A stretch of 64,000 nucleotides of DNA. It comes from Leyella stercorea (GTDB taxonomy: Bacteria; Bacteroidota; Bacteroidia; Bacteroidales; Bacteroidaceae). Below the pieces are notes generated by a model. The model ran no database searches. It was given only the letters and a program-made list of their open reading frames with translations, and was not told the origin of the DNA. The translations under genes were made by a program, and so were the position numbers. The stretch covers positions 1 to 64,000 of the forward strand of contig NZ_JADYUF010000003.1 of assembly GCF_021531655.1 (NCBI RefSeq). Direction: 5' to 3'. Within the stretch, counting starts at the first letter, position 1, and the number at the start of each line of letters is the position of its first letter. This document shows positions 55,123-64,000 of this stretch, in pieces.

Positions 55123-57678
55123 TTACTTGTTCGGGACAATCTCAAACACTTCTACAGCTCCCTCAAGCTGGCACTTCACTGCGTTGGCATCGACATTCAC
55201 CTTAGCCATATTGCCCTCAACCGGTGTGCTTGCAACGAGCTTGCCCTTCTTGTTGTACTGCTTGAGCACAACGCTACCAGCCTTAGGCAGATTGACGAGC
55301 ATGGTGTAGCTCTTTGTTCCTTTCTCTACGCCGAATGTCAGACTACCTTCGCTCTTGAACGAAGAGCAGGGATTCTCGTCGAAGCAATACATAGCGCCGA
55401 ACATATCAGCCGACTCCACCTTGAATGCAAGATTCTCAGGATTGACAGGGTTTACCACAAACTCACGAACAGCACACCAGCTCTTCTTGTCCGACTGCAA
55501 CTTGCGCATGCGCACATAACGAGCTTCTACGGGATTGCCCTTCCAGTTGATGATGTATGTCTTCTGCAATTCGCCGGTGAGCGGAGTCCATGTCTTGCCG
55601 TCAGCCGAAGCCTCAACAATCACGTTGTCGAAGTAGTCGACATCGTCAACCGAGTTGCGTCCCTGCAGAATACGCACCTCACGTACGGGGCGGACAGCTC
55701 CAAGGTCCAGACCAATCCAGTCGCCAGTATTCTGGCTTGCACCCGAGTGATAGAATGTAGTAGAGTCGTTGTCAAGCATCAGCTTGTTCTGTGTGGTGCT
55801 GAGCGAATTGTATGTACCCATACCCTTATAGAACGCAGGAGTCTTGCCAGCCACCTTCTTGAAGAACTCGACAGCCATATCGTCCATACCATTCTCGTAG
55901 AACGGCTGCAGCTTCATGGTTCCCGACTTGTGTGCCTGATAAGCAGCCATGTCGGCAGTAGACATGCGGTTGTTGATATATCCGTTCCAGAAAGCCTCAT
56001 ACTTGCCGTCCTTGAAATCGCGCATCAGCGTAAGCGTGTTCTTGCCACGAGTACCGAGCTTCTTAAACTCAATAAGCCACGGGCGCAGTTCCTTCATGAG
56101 CAGCGCATTCTTGCAGTCACGCTCCATGATGGCAGGCACCTTCTCCACACGGTCGAACTCAGCATACAGATTGTCGTAATCCTTCTTGTTATAGTCGGCA
56201 AGACGGAAAGTCTTGGTCTCCCACGACTCTATACGACGATAGCCAGTCTCGGTATCGCACGAATGTATGGCGAATGTGCGGTAAGCATCGTGTGCCTCGG
56301 GAGTCACGTCAACAAGCGAACGCTCCCAGTTGTCAATGGCGTTGTATGCCGAAACATTCCAGTTATAGTCGGCGACACCGTAGAGAGCGAGCTTCGAAGC
56401 CTCGCCGTGCTCCATAGGATTGCTCAGCACACCGCATGTCTGTTCGGCTGTAAGGTCGGTTTCGAGTCCGTATACCGGACCCTGCATGATGATATGACGG
56501 GCATAGTCAGTAACGGGGAAGTTCCACCAATAGTAAGCCGGGCGCTTAATGCGCGAGTCTACAAAGTCGAGAGTCTCCTTTGTCAGGTCAGAGCAAACCA
56601 CAGCACCTGTCCAGAACACGTTGATTGACGGGTCGAGACGCTTGCCGTAGATAGCGAGCTGTCCGTTCTCCTTCGGACTTGCCCACAACTGTGAGTAGTC
56701 GGTAGGACAAACCACGAGCGGAGCAACGTCGCCCTTTGTCTTCACAAACTCCTTGGTGAGGCGGTTGAGCAGGTCTACCTGCTTGTTCGAGTCGGTTCCT
56801 TCGCCCTCAATGTCATCAAAGTGTATGGCAAACGAACGCACGCCAAGGTCGTACATATGATTGAACTTGTTGACGAGATTCTGATAGTCTTCCTCATTCC
56901 ACTTGATGTCCTTGCCCGGATGTATGGCCCATACGAAGTCTACACGGTTGCGACGGCAAGCCTCAACGAGTTCGTGAATATTGCGAGCCTGGTCGTCGGG
57001 ATAAGGCAGGCGCCAGTTGGGTGAGCTGTGATAAGGGTCGTCCTTCGGACCGTATACATACTCATTGAGCTTGTTGCGTCCGTAGTAGTCGATGAGCGAG
57101 AGGCGCACCTGATGCGACCACGGTTCGCCATAGAATCCCTCTACTACACCACGCAATGGCAGGTCGGGATAGTCGTTGCAAGTGAGGTAAGGCAGATGCA
57201 TCTTGCCCTTCGCAGCCGGAGAAGCCAGAATCTGCTTCATGGTCTGGATGGCATAGAAGGCACCACGCTCGTCATAGCCCACGATGTTTATGCCCTTGCC
57301 ATTGACGGTGAGGAGATAAGCTCCTGACACCAATTTCTTCAAGCCTGCTTTCTTTGCCTGCTTCTCGCCGAAGTCGATGGTAAGGCGAAAGCCCTTCTTG
57401 TACTGCTTCAGGAAAGCCAGGTCGTCAGCGAAGCGCTTCTGCTTGTCCTGAATGTTCAGTCCGTTTTCAAAAGAGATCCAGTTCTGGCGGTTGATGTCTA
57501 AGTTGTGCGGTGTGGGGTTTACGACGATGCCCTGATGGTCGAGCTTCTTGCCCGGTACAACGTTGACATCCTGTTTCTCGCCACGCTGCGAACTGAGGTC
57601 GAAGCCGTCGTCCTGCGCCTGCATGCCACTGAAAGCCGCAGCGAGCAGTGCGGTCAGTAAGATTTTGTTTCTGATCAT
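55123..57678 (-). CDS. Secreted beta-N-acetylglucosaminidase, GH84 with CBM32-like domain
   Basis: An 851-residue exported glycosidase (signal MIRNKILLTALLAAAFSGMQA). After an N-terminal GH20b-like domain (about 30-160), the GH84 barrel begins at LRGVVEGFYGEPWSHQVR. The catalytic Asp-Asp pair is Asp288-Asp289 in FAIHFDDIEGEGT. A helical domain follows, then a CBM32/F5-8 type C module (about 625-760: TGDWIGLDLGAVRPVREVRI). GH84 enzymes use substrate-assisted catalysis to remove terminal GlcNAc from host mucins, hyaluronan fragments or O-GlcNAc proteins. Not part of an obvious utilisation locus. The tail (about 770-851) is a further beta domain. Confidence 0.94.
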   Translation of the reverse strand: MIRNKILLTALLAAAFSGMQAQDDGFDLSSQRGEKQDVNVVPGKKLDHQGIVVNPTPHNLDINRQNWISFENGLNIQDKQKRFADDLAFLKQYKKGFRLTIDFGEKQAKKAGLKKLVSGAYLLTVNGKGINIVGYDERGAFYAIQTMKQILASPAAKGKMHLPYLTCNDYPDLPLRGVVEGFYGEPWSHQVRLSLIDYYGRNKLNEYVYGPKDDPYHSSPNWRLPYPDDQARNIHELVEACRRNRVDFVWAIHPGKDIKWNEEDYQNLVNKFNHMYDLGVRSFAIHFDDIEGEGTDSNKQVDLLNRLTKEFVKTKGDVAPLVVCPTDYSQLWASPKENGQLAIYGKRLDPSINVFWTGAVVCSDLTKETLDFVDSRIKRPAYYWWNFPVTDYARHIIMQGPVYGLETDLTAEQTCGVLSNPMEHGEASKLALYGVADYNWNVSAYNAIDNWERSLVDVTPEAHDAYRTFAIHSCDTETGYRRIESWETKTFRLADYNKKDYDNLYAEFDRVEKVPAIMERDCKNALLMKELRPWLIEFKKLGTRGKNTLTLMRDFKDGKYEAFWNGYINNRMSTADMAAYQAHKSGTMKLQPFYENGMDDMAVEFFKKVAGKTPAFYKGMGTYNSLSTTQNKLMLDNDSTTFYHSGASQNTGDWIGLDLGAVRPVREVRILQGRNSVDDVDYFDNVIVEASADGKTWTPLTGELQKTYIINWKGNPVEARYVRMRKLQSDKKSWCAVREFVVNPVNPENLAFKVESADMFGAMYCFDENPCSSFKSEGSLTFGVEKGTKSYTMLVNLPKAGSVVLKQYNKKGKLVASTPVEGNMAKVNVDANAVKCQLEGAVEVFEIVPNK

Positions 57679-57802
57679 TGTTGCTTATTTATTGTTTTAG
57701 TAATATCAATGGTTGATGCGTAGTAAAATAAAGTGTATGCAAATTTACATAAAATAATTCGATTTTGCGTTGTCAGCAATGAAATAACAACAATATATAA
57801 CA

Positions 57803-57836
57803 AAAAGAGGTTTTCCGTTTTATTGGAAAACCTCTT
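57803..57836 (-). terminator. Terminator of tRNA-Pro
   Basis: AAGAGGTTTTCC pairs with GGAAAACCTCTT around 8 bases, with a T-run on the minus strand. Confidence 0.88.
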
Positions 57837-57844
57837 CTTCTGTG

Positions 57845-57918
57845 TCGGGGCGACAGGATTCGAACCTGCGACCACCTGGTCCCAAACCAGGCGCGCTACC
57901 GGACTGCGCTACACCCCG
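57845..57918 (-). tRNA. tRNA-Pro (anticodon TGG)
   Basis: A 74-nt cloverleaf with a 7-bp acceptor stem CGGGGUG/CGCCCCG, D-stem GCGC/GCGC, anticodon stem CCTGG/CCAGG, loop TTTGGGA, and T-stem GCAGG/CCTGT. CCA is not encoded. Confidence 0.97.
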
Positions 57919-57935
57919 TTCCGATTTAGCGAGTG

Positions 57936-57967
57936 CAAAGGTAGACATAAAATTCGAAACCTCCAAA
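57936..57967 (-). promoter_or_regulatory. tRNA-Pro promoter
   Basis: TTTG (57967-57964) and TACCTTTG (57943-57936) on the minus strand, 20 bp apart, identical in layout to the tRNA-fMet promoter. Confidence 0.8.
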
Positions 57968-58288
57968 TATTTCAGCGCTTTTTTATCTTAAAAAGACAAG
58001 TTGCGCTGCCACATTGTGTCTAAAAGAACAAAATCCAGACCGAAAACCAGAACCGCATAGTCCATAGTCAAGAGCGAAATCAAGCTCCACCCGTCAGGGT
58101 TTCATAGCATGTCCTTTGTATATTAAAGCAGACTACGCGAAATGTTTTGTTAATCATCTATTGCATTCTTATTCCTTATATCTTATTATTTATCTTAAGT
58201 TCAGACACGGGTGGCGGCGCATGCGCAGAAGTTTCCCGGCAGGCGTTCAGTCTTCTGCTACTTGCCTGTTTGGTTGAATAATGGCGCC
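57968..58288. other. Gap without recognised genes
   Basis: I see no convincing gene or repeat here. The GC-rich piece around 58205-58260 stands out from the AT-rich rest. Confidence 0.5.
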
Positions 58289-59173
58289 CTACTCTTTTCC
58301 GAGGTTCGACACCTTATTATATATATCGTTCAAATCGTTTGGTATGGTTATCTTGAGTTGTGCCACACGACGGTTCTCACGGTTCTTATACTCGTTGAAC
58401 TCCTTCTCTATCACAGCCACAGCTGCCAGATAGTCAGCGTTCTTGACATCATATTCGCCACGCTTGCGCTCCTCATCCTCGCGCAGGGCTTCGTCTATCT
58501 TGTGCGTATAGCCGTTGAGTTCGGCCTGCGCCTTGCGATATTCGTTCTGCAGAGCGAAGAAGCTGGCTTCCACTTCATCAAGTTTCACGCTCGGCTCATA
58601 TCTATAGAGCAGCGTGTCACGACCGCCTCCGTCTATCTCGGCTTCCTGACACAGACGCTTCATATACTCCTTGCGTGCGTCAGACAAGTGTCCGTCGGGG
58701 TGGATATGCTTGCCAAACGCCGATGCCTTGGCTTCGAGCGAGAGTATACGCGCGCGTTCCTTTATAGATAGTGTCGCCACATACTGCTCGCGCGTCATGG
58801 CTGTCTGCATCTCGGGACGCTCCGGCATCTCGGTGCCCTTATCCTTGCAATACTGCTCGATGGTGAGTTTCTGTATGTCGGTGAGCATCTGTGAGCGCAT
58901 CTTGATTGCCTCGCGCAGCCATGCTATGAGCGAATTGGCGAGCGATATGTCGCGCAACTTCACCGCGATGTCGTCGAGTTGCTGGCTGGTGCATCCCCGC
59001 TGCACACGCTGCTCCTTGTCCGAACCTATGATGGTGAGATAAGTATTGTAGAACTCTACACTCTCAAGCTCCTGCTCTTGCGCCTTGACATATTCCTTGG
59101 CAAGATTGGCTATGTGATTGGCAGATGTCGATGTAAGTCCGTTTTCGGCGAAAAAAGTAAGATCCTGTTCCAT
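58289..59173 (-). CDS. Unknown cytoplasmic protein with coiled-coil C-terminus
   Basis: A 294-residue protein without signal peptide or membrane span. Most of it is predicted helical: NHIANLAKEYVKAQEQELES near the N-terminus, LANSLIAWLREAIKMRSQM in the middle, and a charged coiled coil from about residue 205 (EVEASFFALQNEYRKAQAEL). The central YKRLCQEAEIDGGG-like region and RYEPSVKLDEV are not matched to a family. The start at 59173 is the only good one. It is flanked by repeats and has no gene partner within 350 bp. Confidence 0.75.
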   Translation of the reverse strand: MEQDLTFFAENGLTSTSANHIANLAKEYVKAQEQELESVEFYNTYLTIIGSDKEQRVQRGCTSQQLDDIAVKLRDISLANSLIAWLREAIKMRSQMLTDIQKLTIEQYCKDKGTEMPERPEMQTAMTREQYVATLSIKERARILSLEAKASAFGKHIHPDGHLSDARKEYMKRLCQEAEIDGGGRDTLLYRYEPSVKLDEVEASFFALQNEYRKAQAELNGYTHKIDEALREDEERKRGEYDVKNADYLAAVAVIEKEFNEYKNRENRRVAQLKITIPNDLNDIYNKVSNLGKE

Positions 59174-59316
59174 AGATTTAAAAAGTTAGTGATGCAGTTT
59201 AACACACAATAACTATGCCAAAACCAATGGGAAAGGGCCAAAATGATTTGCTTTTTGACACCCCCTCCTTCTACAGTCAGCCCGTTTCTGCCTCTATTAG
59301 CTTTCAAATCATACCG

Positions 59317-59351
59317 CTCCCCTCCCTGCTGGGGAGGGGCTGGGGGTAGGG
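59317..59351 (+). repeat. C-rich palindrome / G-quadruplex repeat, distant copy
   Basis: Matches the 236-275 element upstream of thiC in the same orientation. G-runs at 59331-59334, 59336-59339, 59342-59346 and 59349-59351. It is directly followed by the 22-bp array. Confidence 0.9.
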
Positions 59352-59362
59352 CTTATTTCAAA

Positions 59363-59486
59363 AAGGAGTCCTTTTGCATTCCAAAACGAGTCCTTTTGCA
59401 ATCCAAAATGAGTCCTTTTGCTCTCCAAAACGAGTCCTTTTGCTCTCCAAAACGAGTCCTTTTGCAAGCCAAAAGGACTACATTTT
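59363..59486. repeat. 22-bp periodic AGTCCTTTTG array, cluster C
   Basis: AGTCC words start at 59367, 59389, 59411, 59433 and 59455, with an ACTAC variant at 59477, all exactly 22 bp apart. Units differ mainly in the five bases after CTTTTG. Confidence 0.94.
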
Positions 59487-59531
59487 CATCTTCTAATATT
59501 ATAACATGAAATGCAGGATGAGCCAAACGAA

Positions 59532-59579
59532 AAAAGCGGTTTGACTTTATCGCTTTATGGATAAAATCAAACCGCTTTT
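59532..59579 (-). terminator. Terminator of the GH2 gene
   Basis: AAAAGCGGTTTGA pairs with TCAAACCGCTTTT around 22 bases; a T-run follows on the minus strand. Confidence 0.85.
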
Positions 59580-59601
59580 ATTTAAAGTTTATATTGTTCG
59601 G

Positions 59602-62600
59602 CTACTCGGCAATGAGCGAGAACTCTGCAGCCGATGCGTAGTCGACACCATAGTGTGCATTGAGAGCACGGAATCGTACGTAGCGTGCCTTTACTGGTTT
59701 GTCGAACATCACAGTCTTAAGCTCGCCTGAGCGGTCGAACTCTCCCTTAAGGATTGCGTTGCCCCATGTCTTGCCGTCGTTGCTAACGTAAATCTCGTAG
59801 TTCTTTATACGGCCGTAGCCCGTGTCCTGACGTGGCATAAACTTGAATCCCTTGATTGTCTTAGGCTCCGAAGCGTCGAAGTCGACCCAGTGAGGATACT
59901 TGGCAAGTGTGATAGAGTACATGGTGTGCCAGATAGTAGTCTCGTCACCATCAACAAGATTTACGGCGTCGCCCTCCTCAGGCTCTTCCGACGATACGAA
60001 GGCTATCTGCAGAGGCACGAAGTCTACCTTGTCGAATGTCATTGAGGTCTTCTGACCGGGTGTTTCCTTATACCATGCGGTAATGGTTCCACCCTTGCTC
60101 ATGTCTATTGCTCCTGTGTACACCGTCGGCTTCTTGGCTCCGTTGAGAGCATAAACGATGGTGCGGTTCTTTGCTGGAGTTGAGAGCAGAACCTTACCGG
60201 TCTGCTTGTGCTCGATGCTGATAGGCTGCTCGCCCGAGAGTGCAACCTTCGAAGCCTCAGCTACGGCTGCAGCAGTAGCCTGTGCCGGACGTATCACGAA
60301 ACCGAAGTTGTAGTTCTGGCTGTATGTACGGTCGTCCTTAAGCGGACCACCCTGTCCGCAGCTGGCTCCACCAAGTCCTGTCACCTTAGCGTCGAGGTGC
60401 AGATAGGTTCCGTCAGAAGCCGGCAACTCATTGGCATGGGCTACTACAGTCATCTGCTGGGCACTCCATGGCAATGCCGATACCGACATTGTGCTGTCGG
60501 CTACGAATACTACGCTCTGCTTGCCCTGCTCGGTGAGTGCACACCAGCGTACTTCCTCGCGGTTGCCCATTGACTGTGGCTTCGGCAGAAGGATGTCCTG
60601 CTCGCCTACGATGCCACGATGATGCTCTATGAACTGACCTGTCTTACGGTCGTTATAGTTGTTCACCGGTCCGCGTCCGTAGTAGTCAAACTGCTTATAT
60701 GTGGCGGGCAACTTCATTGCGTAGCCTATACGCGGCAGGATTATGCTGTTGCGGTTGGCAGAGATTGCGCTGTTGAGCTCGATTGAGCCATCCTTATAGA
60801 TGGTGTATATCTGATTAGTGATGAACTTCAAGTCGTCCTTGCCAAGCTTCTGCTTGTCTACACCGAAACGGTAAGCCGACTGTGGGTCGCGGTCGCGGTT
60901 GCCGTAAACCTGACGACTGCCTTCCTTACCCTGGCTCTCCACAGTCATACTGATCTGCAGCGAACCGTCCTTCAGCTTCATAACAGTAGGCTTGCCTACT
61001 ACACGATGGCCGAGGTCATAGAGTCCGAACTTGAACCAAGCATTGGGATAGCCAATACCAGCATCGTTGTCAGTAGGAGCACGGAATGCGTCGAGCTTAG
61101 GTCCGTTACCCTCAGCGAACACAGTATTGCCGCCATACGACAAGCTGTTCAATGCACCATCGGTCAGGCTGAATGTAGCGTTGAAGTTGTCGCCATTTAC
61201 AGTTACAGTCTTTGCGTCCTGAGTATAAGTGATGTTGCCCTTGGCATTAGCCACATCCTTAACGGCTACGGCCTTCACGTCGGCACCCTTCACACGCAAC
61301 TGCTCCTCCATCTGTACATATCCCTTCTTAGCCCAAGGCATATCCTTGCCCTGCAGGAACTGCACCTTGACGAAGTACTCGCTATGCGGGTCGAGCTTAG
61401 AGTAGTCGTAGTCGAGTGTGTACTCCTGACGCTCACGCGGACCAACGATGTTCTTTGCGCCCATGAGCTGTCCGTCGTTCTTGATACACTCGCCGTCCTT
61501 CCACAACGACCATACTATCTGATAGCCACGCAACGGCTCAAAGTAGTTCTTGTTGAATATCTCGATGCGACCCTTGGTCATGTCGACAGCCTTGACACCC
61601 ACATTCTGATAAACCTTCTTCACCTCAAAGTACTGTGCCTTGGGCGAAAGGTCGGGACGCATGATACCGTTCATACAGAACATACCGTCGTTAGGCTTGT
61701 TGTCCATGCCGAAGTCGCCACCATAGCCCCAGTACTTCTTGCCGGTCTTCGGGTCGACGTTGTACAAAGCCTGGTCTACCCAGTCCCAGATGGCACCGCC
61801 CATAAAGAAGTTGGTGCTTTCTATCGCATTCCAGTAGTCAACGAGGTTGCCTACAGCGTTACCCATTGAGTGTGCATACTCAGAGATATGATAAGGATAC
61901 TTGATGTCGTACTTACCCTTCACAGCCTCCTGCACCCAAGGTATTGACGGGTACTGGTTTGAACCCATGTCCACGATGTCGTTGTTGCGCTCGTACTGTA
62001 CGGGGCGGCTGGTGTCGTATGCCTTGATGGCAGCATAGCAGTCCTTGAATGTGTCGCCAGGACCAGCCTCGTTGCCAAGACTCCATATCACAACCGAAGG
62101 ATGATTGACCGTAGCGTGTACCATCTCCATATTGCGTGCCACATGAGCGTTGCGGAACTCCTTGACGTGCGACAACGACTCCTTGCCATAGTAGTACTGA
62201 TGGCTCTCGATGTTGGCCTCATCCTCAAGATAGATGCCGTACTTGTCGCACAGATAGTACCAGTAGGGAGCGTCGGGATAGTGACAGTCGCGTACGTGGT
62301 TGATATTGCCACGCTTCATGAGGAACACCTCGTGCTCCATCTGCTCACGCGATACGTAGTGACCCGTAGCCGGATTGTTCTCATGACGGTTCACACCCTT
62401 CATCTTTATGGGCTGACCGTTGAGATAGTAGTAGCGGCCTGCCAGTCCGAACTCGTCCTTATCGGCAGGAGTGTCCTTGATTTCAATCTTGCGGAAACCT
62501 ACGTTGGTTGAGAATGTCTCAACCACATTGCCCTTCTTGTCCTTCAGTTCGCCAACGAGAGTATAGCGATGCGGAGCCTCAGCGCTCCACGGCTTCACGA

Positions 62601-63672
62601 TGTTGCCAGCCTTAAGCGTAACCGAAGCTGTGAGGTTGCCGTTCTTGTCGATATCGCCTACTGTAGCAGTAGCACCCACACCAGGCACGAGAGTATTCTC
62701 GTCAGAGTAGAGACGGTTTTCGTAAAGCTTATAGTCGATGGTATATCCCTTTACAGCCTTAGTAGTGAGGTTGCTCACGTTGGCTGAGATATGCAGCGAA
62801 GCGTCGGTATATGTCTCGTCATAATCAGGGATGGCCTTGATGTCGCGCACCTGCACCTTAGGCTTGGCGGTGAGCGAAACGCTGCGGAAGATACCCGGCA
62901 GACGGAACATGTCCTGGCTCTCAAGGAACGAGCCGTCGCTATGACGGTAAACCTCAACAGCCACTACGTTGCTGCCCTTCTTATTAAGATAAGGTGTAAT
63001 GTCAAACTGAGCAAGGTTGCGCGAGTTCTTTGCAAAACCTACATACTTGCCGTTGATGTAGAGATAGAAGAACGAGTCTACACCATCGAAGTTGATGTAT
63101 ACCTCCTTGCCCTGCCAATCGGCAGGCACATCAAACGATCGGCGGTATGAGCCTACCTCGTTACGGTTCTTGTAGGTCATCCATGTCTGAGGCGGAGTGC
63201 GCATCACGCCACCCTTCCAGTCGCCCACCTTTACGCTGTGCTGGAATATGACACGCTGGTTGGAATACAACGGCATGCCATACTTGAATGTGCCGTCGTC
63301 CTTGGCACCAGCCATGTTCCAGTTCATCGGAACCTGCACACGGTCCCAAGCCGATGCGTCAAAATCGGTACGATAGAAGTCCTTCGGACGCTCATCGGGA
63401 TTCTTTGCCCAGTGGAACAGCCACTCTCCGTCGAGTGTCTTCCAAAGCGAAGAGTTCTCGGGCAACACGCGACGAGCCTCGTCAACGTTCTTGAACGAGA
63501 AGAACCACGCATGTGGCTGCTGCTTGTTGTAAGCCACAGAGTCAGGACTCTGCCACTCCCATCCAGTAGGAGCCTGCATCTGTCCGTAATAGAAACCTCC
63601 AAGCTGTGTGGTCTGGGCGCACATTGGCGAAGCCAGTAGAGCAGCCAGAAGGGTCAGGGTTAATTTGTTCAT
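59602..63672 (-). CDS. Large secreted GH2 beta-galactosidase-type enzyme with C-terminal CBM32-like domain
   Basis: A 1356-residue exported glycosidase (signal MNKLTLTLLAALLASPMCA). Order: sugar-binding jelly roll (about 50-260, ending FRLPGIFRSVSL), immunoglobulin-like domain, and the GH2 TIM barrel with acid/base Glu535 in SLGNEAGPG and nucleophile Glu598 in ISEYAHSMGNAVGN. GAIWDWVDQ lies in the same barrel. The small-chain beta-sandwich (about 860-1130, RAPTDNDAGIG) is next, and a C-terminal F5/8 type C module (about 1230-1356, VDGDETTIWHTMY). LacZ-type architecture suggests beta-galactosidase acting on host or plant galactosides. Single gene with its own terminator. Confidence 0.95.
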   Translation of the reverse strand: MNKLTLTLLAALLASPMCAQTTQLGGFYYGQMQAPTGWEWQSPDSVAYNKQQPHAWFFSFKNVDEARRVLPENSSLWKTLDGEWLFHWAKNPDERPKDFYRTDFDASAWDRVQVPMNWNMAGAKDDGTFKYGMPLYSNQRVIFQHSVKVGDWKGGVMRTPPQTWMTYKNRNEVGSYRRSFDVPADWQGKEVYINFDGVDSFFYLYINGKYVGFAKNSRNLAQFDITPYLNKKGSNVVAVEVYRHSDGSFLESQDMFRLPGIFRSVSLTAKPKVQVRDIKAIPDYDETYTDASLHISANVSNLTTKAVKGYTIDYKLYENRLYSDENTLVPGVGATATVGDIDKNGNLTASVTLKAGNIVKPWSAEAPHRYTLVGELKDKKGNVVETFSTNVGFRKIEIKDTPADKDEFGLAGRYYYLNGQPIKMKGVNRHENNPATGHYVSREQMEHEVFLMKRGNINHVRDCHYPDAPYWYYLCDKYGIYLEDEANIESHQYYYGKESLSHVKEFRNAHVARNMEMVHATVNHPSVVIWSLGNEAGPGDTFKDCYAAIKAYDTSRPVQYERNNDIVDMGSNQYPSIPWVQEAVKGKYDIKYPYHISEYAHSMGNAVGNLVDYWNAIESTNFFMGGAIWDWVDQALYNVDPKTGKKYWGYGGDFGMDNKPNDGMFCMNGIMRPDLSPKAQYFEVKKVYQNVGVKAVDMTKGRIEIFNKNYFEPLRGYQIVWSLWKDGECIKNDGQLMGAKNIVGPRERQEYTLDYDYSKLDPHSEYFVKVQFLQGKDMPWAKKGYVQMEEQLRVKGADVKAVAVKDVANAKGNITYTQDAKTVTVNGDNFNATFSLTDGALNSLSYGGNTVFAEGNGPKLDAFRAPTDNDAGIGYPNAWFKFGLYDLGHRVVGKPTVMKLKDGSLQISMTVESQGKEGSRQVYGNRDRDPQSAYRFGVDKQKLGKDDLKFITNQIYTIYKDGSIELNSAISANRNSIILPRIGYAMKLPATYKQFDYYGRGPVNNYNDRKTGQFIEHHRGIVGEQDILLPKPQSMGNREEVRWCALTEQGKQSVVFVADSTMSVSALPWSAQQMTVVAHANELPASDGTYLHLDAKVTGLGGASCGQGGPLKDDRTYSQNYNFGFVIRPAQATAAAVAEASKVALSGEQPISIEHKQTGKVLLSTPAKNRTIVYALNGAKKPTVYTGAIDMSKGGTITAWYKETPGQKTSMTFDKVDFVPLQIAFVSSEEPEEGDAVNLVDGDETTIWHTMYSITLAKYPHWVDFDASEPKTIKGFKFMPRQDTGYGRIKNYEIYVSNDGKTWGNAILKGEFDRSGELKTVMFDKPVKARYVRFRALNAHYGVDYASAAEFSLIAE

Positions 63673-63712
63673 TATTGTTATTAAATTTATAAGTATTTTG
63701 TTTCGTTGTCTT

Positions 63713-64000
63713 TTATAAGTTGAAGTATTTGTCGAGTATCTCCTCAGCCTTGCCGTCGGAGTTGTCGATATCCTCTATTATTTTTCCCTTTTCGAGCAAC
63801 GCTACACGTGTAGAAATGTCGACGGTGTGCTGCAGATTGTGGCTCGACACAATCACAGTAGAGCCAGTAGAACGATTGAATTCGGTCAGGATACGCTTCA
63901 GTTGGTTCTGGCTGCTGGGGTCGAGAAAGTTGAACGGCTCGTCAAGTATCACGAGTTGCGGACTGCTGAGCAGCGCTGCCACGATGCCTATCTTCTGCTT
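63713..64000 (-). CDS. ABC transporter ATP-binding protein, C-terminal part (cut by window end)
   Basis: The minus strand carries the last 95 codons of an ABC ATPase. Walker B is LVILDEPFNFLDP, followed by the D-loop and the switch histidine in VIVSSHNLQHT. The signature motif and Walker A are outside the window. Transport substrate unknown. It ends 41 bp before the GH2 start codon on the same strand, so co-transcription is possible. Confidence 0.85.
   Translation of the reverse strand, partial: KQKIGIVAALLSSPQLVILDEPFNFLDPSSQNQLKRILTEFNRSTGSTVIVSSHNLQHTVDISTRVALLEKGKIIEDIDNSDGKAEEILDKYFNL

Noticed and set aside
55036..56628. 530-codon open frame antisense to the GH84 gene
   Set aside because: A side effect of codon bias in GH84; Ser/Leu-rich without domain signs, and it starts in the terminator.

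Overview
The window looks like a chromosomal segment of a member of the Bacteroidota, most likely Prevotellaceae (Prevotella/Segatella type). The signs are a MurF-alanine racemase fusion, a SusC/SusD pair, GLPGLI/PNGase F, GH109, GH84 and GH2 secreted enzymes, lipoprotein-rich envelope genes, near absence of Shine-Dalgarno sequences, and many promoters of the Bacteroidota type (TTTG, about 20 bp, then TANNTTTG). No phage or conjugative module is visible. Species assignment is inference.

Layout. 1-3.4 kb: thiamine genes thiC, a Thi4-type thiazole synthase and a divergent ThiE/TenI protein, preceded by G/C-rich palindromic repeats. 3.4-9.1 kb: an EamA transporter, rmuC, a repeat-rich gap with a HepT toxin remnant, then murF-alr. 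9.1-10 kb: a short minus-strand transcript predicted to encode two paralogous 29-residue hydrophobic peptides. 10-16.4 kb: a CobW-type metal GTPase, a GH109-like secreted oxidoreductase-fold protein, mnmA and a PNGase F-like secreted protein. 16.6-25.3 kb: housekeeping (gluQ, menE, lysS, gpsA, two small membrane proteins, pgi, a HAD phosphatase) and a queuosine-precursor transporter with a candidate preQ1 riboswitch. 25.5-34.5 kb: SusC/SusD, queF, class II ribonucleotide reductase, repeats, folB. 34.5-44.9 kb: two uncharacterised envelope proteins, a cell-wall amidase, an MCE protein, dnaA, and a UvrD-like helicase with an inserted DEDDh exonuclease. 44.9-52 kb: an AT-rich accessory stretch ending at an initiator tRNA gene. 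It holds a tiny promoter-ORF-terminator unit, a transposase-derived chimeric ORF, and two overlapping DUF262 (GmrSD-like) defence genes, the second broken by three in-frame stops. 52-64 kb: OmpH-like lipoprotein, pepD, GH84, tRNA-Pro, an unknown protein, a large GH2 enzyme and a truncated ABC ATPase.

How it fits together. thiC, thi4 and thiE form one thiamine route. queF and the YhhQ transporter are two parts of queuosine supply. The secreted GH109-like, PNGase F-like, GH84 and GH2 proteins plus SusC/D suggest foraging on host or dietary glycoconjugates. Intergenic regions are unusually rich in structured repeats. The most striking are tandem arrays with an exact 22-bp period, built from at least three unrelated unit sequences, and a 203-bp multi-hairpin element present twice. 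The best candidates for undescribed biology are the paired 29-residue peptides, the 22-bp arrays, the DUF262 pair with its evenly interrupted second gene, and the direct-repeat/hairpin element before position 34,845.
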